Below, in pieces: positions 15,751 to 23,398 of a stretch of DNA of 64,000 bases (its first letter is position 1; each line of letters opens with the position of its first letter). Below the pieces are notes generated by a model. The model was not told where the DNA came from. It worked only from the letters and a program-made list of their open reading frames with translations, and made no database searches. A program made the position numbers and the translations under genes. Source of the DNA: Cereibacter azotoformans (GTDB taxonomy: Bacteria > Pseudomonadota > Alphaproteobacteria > Rhodobacterales > Rhodobacteraceae); the NCBI GenBank assembly GCA_017599285.1, contig JAGFXX010000001.1, forward strand, positions 1,798,001 through 1,862,000, written 5' to 3'.

Positions 15751-16011
15751 ATGAAAGAGACCCATCACTTCGGCCTTCCCGTCCCCGGCTATCGCCCCCA
15801 GTCCGATGAAGCCGTCGCAGCGGTGAAGGGCTTCAAGGAGATCGAGGAGCGCGTGCTTCGGATGCTGGATGACCTGGCTGTGTCCGACCTCGCAGCCGAC
15901 GGCCGCTGGCTCGCGATCGGCCGCACGCAACTCGAGCAGGGCTTCATGGCCGTCAATCGCGCGGTCTTTAAGCCGGCCCGCGCGGCGCTTCCCGAGGATG
16001 GTGGCTCCTGA
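15751..16011 (+). CDS. Acb2/Tad1-hairpin domain protein (cyclic-nucleotide sponge, anti-CBASS type)
   Basis: An 86-residue protein whose FGLPVPGYRPQSDEAVAAV, KEIEERVLRMLDDL and GRWLAIGRTQLEQGFMAVNR match the Acb2/Tad1 hairpin family. Characterised members are phage proteins forming hexamers that sequester cyclic di- and trinucleotides (and gcADPR for Tad1), blocking CBASS or Thoeris signalling. The Trp-Leu-Ala-Ile-x-Arg-Thr and Gln-Gly-Phe-Met motifs are the family hallmark. ATG 15751 has AGAGGAG seven bases upstream. It sits just before the terminase genes, so it is likely expressed in the lytic cycle. Binding specificity cannot be read from sequence. Confidence 0.8.
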   Translation: MKETHHFGLPVPGYRPQSDEAVAAVKGFKEIEERVLRMLDDLAVSDLAADGRWLAIGRTQLEQGFMAVNRAVFKPARAALPEDGGS

Positions 16012-16219
16012 CGTCGTCCCGGCCGACCATATCCAGGCGTGTGGCACACTCGCATCATGGCACTGCCACGGGGTCAGGCTCTACGCCGTCCGCCTGCGGG
16101 GCACCCACCCCCGCGGGTCCTCCGGCGGCGGGGGTGCCCTCTGAGGTGGTTATTCGGACCTCGCTTCGTCTCCAGCTACGAGTCAAAAAATTTCCGCTTT
16201 ATTTGCCGAGGCTTAGAAG

Positions 16220-16867
16220 ATGGCGATTCGCCCCAGAAATGCAGCTGATGCGAATGGCGTCCGGACCATCGAAGTCCGTGAAAATGCGACGGTGTCGATC
16301 CGAGATGCCGCCGCGCTTTTCGGCGTGACCGCGCAAGCCGTGCGCGACTGGATCGAGCGCGGGTGCCCACACAACCCCGGACGTGCTGGGCGCGGAAACG
16401 GAACTACCGTCTCGATGCCGGCCGCCATCGCCTGGCGTATCGCCGATCAGGCGGGCAATGGAGGCCAAGCTCAAGTCGGCGATGACGGGCAGGTCTACAA
16501 TGAGGGCCTCGCGAAAGCAGCAGACTGGCACTACCGGGCCATTCGGCGCCAGGCAGACGCTCGCCGTGAACTCGGTCAGCTCGTGCCGGTGGATCTTGTG
16601 GCCGATGCCGTCGAGGAAGACTACCAGCGCGTCCGGTCGCGCCTGAGCAGCGTCCCGGGCCGCGTATCAGTCCAAGCCGCCGCAGAGACCGATGCCTCGA
16701 TCGTCCGCACCATGATCGCGCGCGCCATCAATGATGCGCTGAGCAACCTCTCCTCCGGGGATGAGATCGTCGAGCGCGCCGGCGGGGATCCGGCGGCGAG
16801 CGTCCATGACCAGCTCGAGCTCGACGGAGCTATCGACATGGATGAGCACGAGGAAGACGATGCTTGA
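16220..16867 (+). CDS. Terminase small subunit (Nu1-like DNA-packaging protein)
   Basis: A 215-residue protein with an N-terminal winged-helix DNA-binding domain (SIRDAAALFGVTAQAVRDWIERG), a Gln/Ala-rich linker and a helical region (AKAADWHYRAIRRQADARRELGQLVPVDLV) as in lambda Nu1. It recognises the packaging site and recruits TerL. Its stop overlaps TerL by 8 bp. The 208-bp gap before it contains a GC-rich hairpin (about 16102-16140) and no convincing gene. Confidence 0.9.
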   Translation: MAIRPRNAADANGVRTIEVRENATVSIRDAAALFGVTAQAVRDWIERGCPHNPGRAGRGNGTTVSMPAAIAWRIADQAGNGGQAQVGDDGQVYNEGLAKAADWHYRAIRRQADARRELGQLVPVDLVADAVEEDYQRVRSRLSSVPGRVSVQAAAETDASIVRTMIARAINDALSNLSSGDEIVERAGGDPAASVHDQLELDGAIDMDEHEEDDA

Positions 16868-18911
16868 CCTCCTCGCTTCCCGCGACCACTTGCGCTCAAC
16901 AATCGCCAACCGCCGCCGCCGCACCCTTCGCCCGCCGCCGCAGCTCACCGCGGATGAGTGGGCTGACACGTATCGCATTGTTCCGAGTGAGACCTCCGCC
17001 GTCACCGGGCGATGGGACACGTCGATGTATGAGGTTGCCCGCGGCCCCATGCGCGCGATCACGGAGCCAGGAGTCCGGATCATCACCGGCGTGGCGTCTG
17101 CGCAGATTTTCAAAACGAGCACATGTGAGACGGCCGTCGGCTATTTTATGCACATGGCGCCGTGCCCGATCCTCGTCTACGAGCCGACCGACACGACCGT
17201 CTCCGCCTTCGTGGACTCGAAGTTGGATCCGATGATCCGCTCGACGCCTGAGCTGGCGGCCCTGTGGGGTGGCCGGAAGGCCCTTGAGCGGAAGCGTGAC
17301 GACTTCACCGCGCAGAAGAAGACCTTCGCCGGCGGCTACATCGAGATCCTGACCGCGAACAGCCCAGCAAACACCGCCAGCCGGTCCGCGAAGATCGTCG
17401 TGATGGACGAGGTCGATAAATTCGAGTTGACCCGCGACGGAGATCCGGTTGCGCTGATCGACGAGAGGACGAAGGGGTTCTCTGGCGAGGAGCTCTCGAT
17501 CCGCATGAGCACCCCGACGATCGAAGGCGAAAGCCCGATCGCGGCGGAGTATGCGAAGAGCGACCGCCGGAAGCCTTACCTGGAGTGCCCGCACTGCGGC
17601 GAGTGGCACTACTTGAAGTGGAGCCAGGTCCACTACAAGAACGCCGAAGGCAAGGCCGATCCGGAAGCCGCGTGCTACGTCTGCGAGAGCTGCGGCTGCG
17701 CATGGACGGAAGCCGAGCGCATCAAGCCCCTGACGACGTTGGGCGCGATCTCGTGGCGCCAGACGAAGCCGTTCAAGTGCTGCGATGAACGCCAGGATCC
17801 CGAGGTCGAGCGCCTCTGGGACAATGAGGGGCGCGCGCTTTGCAAGACCTGCGGCCGCCGTGCCGTGAGCAACAGGCACGCGGGATTCTGGGCGTGGGAG
17901 GCATACCATCCGAGAAGGTCGCTCGCCGATCTCGTGCGGTCATGGCTCGACTGCCAAGGCAACAAGGGGAAACTGCAAAATTTCGTCAACTCCAAGTTGG
18001 CGGAGACATGGCGACCGCAGGAAGAAGAGGCTGGCGCGGTCGATCCTGAGCAATTCGCCGCCCGTGTCGAACCGGCGTGGGACGCCGTGCCGGCGCATGT
18101 GCGTGTGCTGACCATGGGCGTCGACGTGCAGCCGCGCGGCCCGCAGTCACCAGGGCGTCTGGAGGCCGAGGTGGTCGGCTGGGGCGACGGCGAAGAGACG
18201 TGGTCAATCGAGTATCACGTCATCGAGGGCGATCCGGACGAACCGGATGTTTGGGCGCAGCTCGATGAGATCCGCCTGCGCGCCTACCAGCGCGAGGATG
18301 GCAAGGCCCTTCACATCCAGGCGACCTGCATCGACACCGGCGGGCACAACCTCGACTCCGTCATGGCCTACTGCGGAGCACGGCGGAATGCCCGCGTCTG
18401 GGCGATTAAGGGCGCCAGCGAGCTCGGCGGCAAGCGCCAGCCAATTTGGCCGGTCGTGCCACCGAAGACAGTGAAGCACGGCGCGCGACTCTATATAGTA
18501 GGGACGCTTTCCGGGAAGGACTGGGTCTCCAGCTGCATCGGACGGACATCCGCTGGCCCGCAGTTCATGCACGTTCCAGCTGATCGCGCGTCGACCTGGT
18601 TCGAGCAGCTTCTGAACGAGAAGCGCGTGTCCTTCGTCCAGAATGGCCGGACCATGACGACGTGGAAGCCACGGGCGTCAGGGGCGCGGACGGAAGCTTT
18701 GGATTGCAGGGTCTACGCAAAGGCAGCCCTGGAGGGCCTCAAGCGTGCCGGCGTCCGTCTGGGTGTCGCTTCAGCCGCCGCGACCGCCGCGCCCGCACAG
18801 GCCGCACCTGCAGATGGTCAGGCCGCACCTGCACCAGCACCGGTGCCGCCGACCCCTCCGCGCCGGAAGATCCTGCAGCGGAAGCCGTCAGCCTCCAGCT
18901 TCTGGTCCTAA
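16860..18911 (+). CDS. Terminase large subunit (GpA family)
   Basis: A 683-residue packaging motor/nuclease of the lambda GpA type. Features: GRWDTSMYEVARGPM near residue 50, ITGVASAQIFKTSTCETAVG as a GpA-style Walker A, VVMDEVDKF as Walker B, STPTIEGESPIAAEYAKSDR, zinc-like CPHCGEWH and CESCGCAW pairs, and GVDVQPRG with later Asp residues for the C-terminal RNase H-fold nuclease. ATG 16860 overlaps TerS. The Pro/Ala-rich tail (QAAPADGQAAPAPAP) may bind the portal. Confidence 0.95.
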   Translation: MLDLLASRDHLRSTIANRRRRTLRPPPQLTADEWADTYRIVPSETSAVTGRWDTSMYEVARGPMRAITEPGVRIITGVASAQIFKTSTCETAVGYFMHMAPCPILVYEPTDTTVSAFVDSKLDPMIRSTPELAALWGGRKALERKRDDFTAQKKTFAGGYIEILTANSPANTASRSAKIVVMDEVDKFELTRDGDPVALIDERTKGFSGEELSIRMSTPTIEGESPIAAEYAKSDRRKPYLECPHCGEWHYLKWSQVHYKNAEGKADPEAACYVCESCGCAWTEAERIKPLTTLGAISWRQTKPFKCCDERQDPEVERLWDNEGRALCKTCGRRAVSNRHAGFWAWEAYHPRRSLADLVRSWLDCQGNKGKLQNFVNSKLAETWRPQEEEAGAVDPEQFAARVEPAWDAVPAHVRVLTMGVDVQPRGPQSPGRLEAEVVGWGDGEETWSIEYHVIEGDPDEPDVWAQLDEIRLRAYQREDGKALHIQATCIDTGGHNLDSVMAYCGARRNARVWAIKGASELGGKRQPIWPVVPPKTVKHGARLYIVGTLSGKDWVSSCIGRTSAGPQFMHVPADRASTWFEQLLNEKRVSFVQNGRTMTTWKPRASGARTEALDCRVYAKAALEGLKRAGVRLGVASAAATAAPAQAAPADGQAAPAPAPVPPTPPRRKILQRKPSASSFWS

Positions 18912-18916
18912 CCGGC

Positions 18917-19031
18917 AAAGTGAAAGTTGGGGAGCCAGAAACAGGAAGTAGATTTCGCCTTATTTTGCGGGCGTTTTCGCGCGAAACTGGCGTCTGAGAG
19001 GGTGAAAAGCTACATCACCATGCGCTGACCG
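18917..19031 (+). promoter_or_regulatory. Early regulatory element, copy A (115 bp, rightward)
   Basis: Begins 6 bp after the TerL stop and matches 45368-45482 (opposite strand) with no length change over 115 bp. Invariant blocks in order: AAAGTGAAAGTTGG, GAAACAGGAAGT, CCTTATTT, GTTTTC, GTC-GAGAG, and AAAAGCTAC-TCACCATGCG followed by CTGACCG. It precedes the primase-like gene. I take it as a promoter/operator module because it heads transcription units and carries one arm of the 10508-10540 inverted repeat. Confidence 0.75.
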
Positions 19032-19090
19032 GTTCGAGCGCCTGGGGGAGCATGTCCACACGAGACACGCAAACCCCAGGAGAACGCGCC

Positions 19091-20224
19091 ATGGCGCATG
19101 TGACGAAAGATGAAGAGCTCGACTTCTTCAAGAGGCAGCCGCTTGGCTACCTGCTGATGATGCACTTCGGCTTCGCGGCGAAGAACCAGAAGCCGAAACC
19201 GACCGCCCACGGAGATGTGGACGCCGAGAGCTTCTCGCGCGACGGCATGAAGGTGCAGACCTTCCGCGCTAGCTCCGGTCACTACATGTGGAAATCGCAC
19301 GACGGATCGCTCACGAACCGCAGCGGCGGAAATAGCGGCACGATCGTTGACATCGCGGTGAAGCTCGATGGCGACCTCGGACGCGCACGCCAGCATCTCC
19401 GACAGATCACTGGCTACTCCGCCAACTCGACCACCTCGACACCGGTCCAGTATCCTCCCATCACTTCCGCTCCCTCCGCGCCCGTCTCTTCTCCTCTCGA
19501 CGCCATCTCGACCACTGAAGAGGCCGGACCGACCACTGAAGAGCTGGAAGCCGCCTATGCCGCTTTCGGACCGGCATGGCAGTGCCACGATGCCGCCCCC
19601 GACTACCTCGCCGGCCGCCACCTGACCGACATCCACCCGATCTTCCACTGCACCTTCCGCGTCTCGCAGAGCCGCCGCGGCACGATCGCCTTCCCCTACT
19701 ACCGCACGACCGAGTCCGGCTTCGAGTTCGCCGGACACGAAGCGAAGAACATCGATTTCAAGGGCTACTCGAAGGGCGGACACGCCGGCGTATGGTCCGC
19801 CATCTTCCGCGACCCGACCGTGATGGTCGTCGCCGAGAGCCCCATCGATGCCATGAGCTTTGCCGCCCTTGCGGTTGACCATGAGGACTTCTCGGTCGGC
19901 TACATCGCCCTCCGCTCCGGTTCCGAGCAGGTAGCGGTCGAGCTCCTGAAGGGGATGGTGGAACACCGCGGCCTCAAGCAGATCGTGGTGGCGACGGACA
20001 ACGACGCCGCCGGGATGACCTATGCGGCGAAGATCATGTCCGGCCTGCACTCCTTGAAGGACCGCGTGTCCGTCCGCTACAGGGCGCCGCTCTTCGGCCA
20101 GACGGACTGGAACGACAGCCTGGCCGAGCACGTCCGCAGACAGAAGGTGCAGGCCACCGGTCGCCGCGAGGCGAGCCCAGCCGAGGTCGATCCGTCGGCG
20201 GGCATCGAGATGGGGAGCATGTGA
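19091..20224 (+). CDS. Primase-like protein with Toprim domain (DUF3991/Toprim)
   Basis: A 377-residue protein. The N-terminal third (FFKRQPLGYLLMMHFGF; HYMWKSHDGSLTNRSGGNSG) resembles DUF3991, and the C-terminal half has the Toprim signature: VMVVAESPIDAMSFAAL supplies the Glu, and IVVATDNDAAGMTYA the Asp-x-Asp. Likely synthesises primers for phage replication. ATG 19091 is preferred over 19052 because CAGGAGA lies eight bases before it. It begins a three-gene cassette between TerL and gpW with its own upstream element and downstream terminator. Confidence 0.8.
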   Translation: MAHVTKDEELDFFKRQPLGYLLMMHFGFAAKNQKPKPTAHGDVDAESFSRDGMKVQTFRASSGHYMWKSHDGSLTNRSGGNSGTIVDIAVKLDGDLGRARQHLRQITGYSANSTTSTPVQYPPITSAPSAPVSSPLDAISTTEEAGPTTEELEAAYAAFGPAWQCHDAAPDYLAGRHLTDIHPIFHCTFRVSQSRRGTIAFPYYRTTESGFEFAGHEAKNIDFKGYSKGGHAGVWSAIFRDPTVMVVAESPIDAMSFAALAVDHEDFSVGYIALRSGSEQVAVELLKGMVEHRGLKQIVVATDNDAAGMTYAAKIMSGLHSLKDRVSVRYRAPLFGQTDWNDSLAEHVRRQKVQATGRREASPAEVDPSAGIEMGSM

Positions 20225-20225
20225 C

Positions 20226-20693
20226 ATGCTATCCACTGCCACGAAGCCCCGCGGCGTCATCATCCCCGATCATCAGGCTCTCGTCGACGCGATCAGCCTT
20301 GAGATCAAGATCATCACGACGAAGATGGCGATGGGCGACCACGCCGTCTGGACGGACCAGCCTCTCGGCGTCTGCGCCGGGAGGAAGGGTGGAAGCTGGA
20401 AGGTCGTGCTCTTCCGCCTGCCCCACCGCTGCGACGCCGAGAAAGCCATCGCCGACCTCCACGGCCGCTTCCCGCTCGTCACGCACACGACGTGGGGCAC
20501 CCCGTCCCACCACATCGCGTGGCAGCTCATGCAGACCGCCGGATCCGATCTCGACCGGACGGTAACCCGCCATGACGCGACCGAGTGGAAGGACCGCTTC
20601 ACCGAAGAGGAAGACCCGTCTCTCATGCGCCGCCAGCTCGAGGCTATGCGCACCATCGCTCACAAGCGCGTCCGCGCGCACACGGAGGCCTGA
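20226..20693 (+). CDS. Hypothetical phage protein in primase cassette
   Basis: A 155-residue protein starting two bases after the primase stop. Contains IIPDHQALVDAISLEIKII and a central GGSWKVVLFRLPHRCDAEKA; the C-terminal third is helical and charged. No family recognised. Tight spacing with primase and the next gene suggests a shared role in early DNA metabolism. Confidence 0.65.
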   Translation: MLSTATKPRGVIIPDHQALVDAISLEIKIITTKMAMGDHAVWTDQPLGVCAGRKGGSWKVVLFRLPHRCDAEKAIADLHGRFPLVTHTTWGTPSHHIAWQLMQTAGSDLDRTVTRHDATEWKDRFTEEEDPSLMRRQLEAMRTIAHKRVRAHTEA

Positions 20694-20694
20694 A

Positions 20695-21066
20695 ATGCTG
20701 GAACAGCTGAGTACCCTCGAGACGCTGCACATGGTCGCCGCCGCAGCTGACGCCGCCAAGGTGCGCCTTACCACCGTCTCGCGGATCGACACGCTTGGCA
20801 CGGATATCGTGACCATCCACGCCCCGATCGGCGATCACGACCAGCTCACCGCCATGATCGCCGAATACGACGATATGACCGTCGTCTCGGTGGTCGACCG
20901 CAAGCGCATGAAGCTCACCGTCGTCGCAGCAACCGGCGCTTCTGGCGTCAAGCGCGGCAAGGATGTCCTCGCCGTCATGCCGATCAGCCCGCGTGCTTCC
21001 TTGATCGACGTGATCCGCACGACGAAGACGGCCGTGGACGCCCACCACGCCGCCCGCGCCGCCTGA
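20695..21066 (+). CDS. Hypothetical phage protein in primase cassette
   Basis: A 123-residue protein, alternating helices and strands (LSTLETLHMVAAAADAAKV; DDMTVVSVVDRKRMKLTVV), no family recognised. ATG 20695 lies immediately after the upstream stop. It is the last gene before the terminator at 21090. Confidence 0.65.
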   Translation: MLEQLSTLETLHMVAAAADAAKVRLTTVSRIDTLGTDIVTIHAPIGDHDQLTAMIAEYDDMTVVSVVDRKRMKLTVVAATGASGVKRGKDVLAVMPISPRASLIDVIRTTKTAVDAHHAARAA

Positions 21067-21089
21067 CCGCCTCCACGCCAGCACCGCAG

Positions 21090-21120
21090 ACGGCCGCCTC
21101 CGGGCGGCCGTTTGGCTTTC
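21090..21120 (+). terminator. Terminator of the primase cassette
   Basis: ACGGCCGCC-TCCG-GGCGGCCGT (21090-21111) followed by TTGGCTTTCT. It separates the early cassette from the head genes, which must then be read by antitermination or a separate promoter. Confidence 0.7.
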
Positions 21121-21165
21121 TGCCGGTCCGGCTACGGTTTCGGATGGCCAGGCTACCGTCGCTGC

Positions 21166-21381
21166 ATGAGCACCCCGTCCGTATCCCTCGCCACCCTGTC
21201 CGCGCTGGAAGCCGCCCTCTTCAAAGGGGTGCGGATGGTCGCCTACGACGGCGGCTCGGTCACCTATGCCAGCACCAGTGAAATGCTGGCACTCCGTGAC
21301 ATGCTCCGCGCCGAGCTGGGCCTGCCGCCCGCTGCCAGCCGTGTCCGGCCCCGCCCCCGCCGTGCTGTGGTGAACCTGTGA
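21166..21381 (+). CDS. Head-tail joining/head completion protein, gpW family
   Basis: A 71-residue protein: LSALEAALFKGVRMVAYDGGSV and YASTSEMLALRDMLRAEL match gpW of lambda, which plugs the portal after packaging. The Arg-rich tail PRPRR is typical. It lies directly before the RuvC-like gene and portal; its end overlaps the next start. Confidence 0.75.
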   Translation: MSTPSVSLATLSALEAALFKGVRMVAYDGGSVTYASTSEMLALRDMLRAELGLPPAASRVRPRPRRAVVNL

Positions 21382-21908
21382 CACGGGTGTTCGGCATCGA
21401 CCCCGGAACGAAGGGCGGTCTCGCGTGCGCTGAGATGCTGCCAGATTGCTCCGGCTACGCGTGGTCCGAGGCCATGCCGCTCCCATACTGGAAGCTGGCA
21501 AGCCGCCATGACCATCGCACGGAGACGGTCGGCTTTCGGATGCCGGACGTGATCGAGATCGCGCGCATCCTTCGTGAGAAGCGTCCTGACTTCATCGTGC
21601 TGGAGCACGTCGGGACCGATGACCAGTTCGGCGCCAAGAGCGCGTGGACCTTCGGAGCCGGGTTCGGAGCGCTGCTTGCGGTGTGTATGACCGCCATGTG
21701 TGACGACGACACGCGCGTGAAGCTGGTCCGCCCGACGACGTGGCAGGCCGCTCTCAAGCGCGGCAAGGACAAGCCACTCAGCATTCAGCAGGCCCGCGAC
21801 TGGTTCGGGATCGACTGTGGCGACGAAGACGGCCCGGCCGAGGCGCTGGTGCTCATCGAATATTTCCGGCGGTTCATCGTGCCGACCGGCGAGGTGGAGT
21901 GCATCTGA
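21378..21908 (+). CDS. RuvC-like Holliday junction nuclease
   Basis: A 176-residue RNase H-fold protein. FGIDPGTKGGLA is the first-strand Asp motif, DFIVLEHVG supplies the second acidic residue, and CGDEDGPAEALVL the C-terminal Asp pair of RuvC-type resolvases. Phage copies resolve replication branches before packaging, consistent with the position next to the portal gene. Starts at GTG 21378, overlapping the gpW stop (GTGA). Confidence 0.8.
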   Translation: MTRVFGIDPGTKGGLACAEMLPDCSGYAWSEAMPLPYWKLASRHDHRTETVGFRMPDVIEIARILREKRPDFIVLEHVGTDDQFGAKSAWTFGAGFGALLAVCMTAMCDDDTRVKLVRPTTWQAALKRGKDKPLSIQQARDWFGIDCGDEDGPAEALVLIEYFRRFIVPTGEVECI

Positions 21909-23348
21909 ATGGGCATTCTCAACTTTTTTCGCAAATCGGAACAGCCGCAGCGCCGCCAGCCCCGCCTCGCGACACGGACATACCGCGCCCCACAGGACAA
22001 GACCGTCGCCGGCGGATGGCTCCCATCGTCTGCATACGAGCGCGCCCCGTCGGCCCTTTCCGCCATCCGGGGCCGTGCCAGGGACCTCGCGCACAACAAC
22101 CCCCATGCCAGCCGCGCCGTCAGCGTCCTGACGAGCCACACGGTCGGCAGCGGAATCCGTTTCAGCATGAGGGGCGACGATGAGTATGAGCGGGCCTTCC
22201 GCGCCTGGGCCTCGTCCACCGCGTGCGACTACGAAGGCCGCCTGAACCTCTACGGCCAGCAGTCCGTCATGGCGCGGACCATGTATGAGGCCGGCGACGC
22301 CTTTGCAGTCATCAGGCAGGAGCGCGAGAAGGGCGATGATGGCGTTGGCCGCATCGTCCCGAAGATCCAGCTCGTGGATCCGGACCAGCTTGATGAAGGC
22401 GCCAGCCCGCGCGGCATCGGGAACAAGGTCCTCTCAGGCGTCGAGGTGAATCCACGCGGCCAGATCGTCGGCTACCACATGAAAGTCGACCTGGACGGCC
22501 AGCGGTCGGAGTTCTTTAGCGCCGACGTCGTGATCCACCTGTTCGAACAGCTCTATCCGGGACAGGTGCGCGGCATCCCCCGCGGCGCTCAGGCGCTTGT
22601 GCGGGCCAACACCATCGACAGCTTCATGAGCGCGGCGCTGGCGAAGGCACGTGTCGAGGCATGTCTCGCGGCGTTCATCACCGGGCCGTCGCTCGACGAT
22701 AGCACGGGAATCATTGGCGAAGCCGATGATGTTGGTGAGTTCGTGCTCCCCGAGAGGCTCGAGCCGGGCACGATTGTTCCACTGCCAGATGGGCACGATC
22801 TGAAGGTGGTCGTCCCGTCGTCGTCCGGCGGCATGCGGGAATACATCGAAGTGTCCCTCATGAGCTGCGCGATGGCCTACGGCGTCACATACGCCCAGCT
22901 CTCGGGCGACGTCAGCAAGGCGAATTACAGCTCCGAGAAAGCCAGCCGCCTCGAATTTTATAGGGGTGTCGACACGGTCAGAGCGCACTTCGTGATGCCC
23001 GCGCTGGCCAGGGTGGAGGCGGCGTTCCGCGAAGCCTTCGTTGCCAGCGAGGGCCGCGAGGTCGATGTCACGGTCTCTATGACGGCCCCCGGCCGCGAGA
23101 GCATCGAGCCCAGCAAAGACGCCCTCGCCGACATGACCGCCCTCGCCGCCGGCGGAAAGTCATTCGGCCAATACTGCGCCGAGCGCGGTCTGGATCGCGA
23201 GGAGCAGCTCCGCGAGCTGAAAGAGGAGCGCCGGATGATCGCGGATGCTGGGGTCGAGCTGCAGTTCGGGACCTTCATCCTGGCCTTGGCGGCAGCGGCC
23301 GCCGCCGAAGACGCACGTGCCATCTCGACCGACAGCGAGTCCGGCTGA
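21909..23348 (+). CDS. Portal protein, lambda GpB family
   Basis: A 479-residue protein forming the dodecameric DNA channel. Shared family blocks: ARDLAHNNPHASRAVSVLTS, GSGIRFSM, QLVDPDQLDEG, GIPRGAQALVRANTIDSFM and YAQLSGDVSKANYSSEKASR. Starts one base after the RuvC-like stop. The C-terminal 30 residues are Ala-rich. Confidence 0.93.
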   Translation: MGILNFFRKSEQPQRRQPRLATRTYRAPQDKTVAGGWLPSSAYERAPSALSAIRGRARDLAHNNPHASRAVSVLTSHTVGSGIRFSMRGDDEYERAFRAWASSTACDYEGRLNLYGQQSVMARTMYEAGDAFAVIRQEREKGDDGVGRIVPKIQLVDPDQLDEGASPRGIGNKVLSGVEVNPRGQIVGYHMKVDLDGQRSEFFSADVVIHLFEQLYPGQVRGIPRGAQALVRANTIDSFMSAALAKARVEACLAAFITGPSLDDSTGIIGEADDVGEFVLPERLEPGTIVPLPDGHDLKVVVPSSSGGMREYIEVSLMSCAMAYGVTYAQLSGDVSKANYSSEKASRLEFYRGVDTVRAHFVMPALARVEAAFREAFVASEGREVDVTVSMTAPGRESIEPSKDALADMTALAAGGKSFGQYCAERGLDREEQLRELKEERRMIADAGVELQFGTFILALAAAAAAEDARAISTDSESG

Positions 23349-23398
23349 GGTTTCGGATCCACCGGATACACATGTCGCATCCATCAGAGAGACCGTCC

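Noticed and set aside
16039..16248. Open frames between the Acb2-like gene and TerS
   Set aside because: All are Arg/Pro-rich, overlap a strong GC hairpin and lack ribosome-binding sites.
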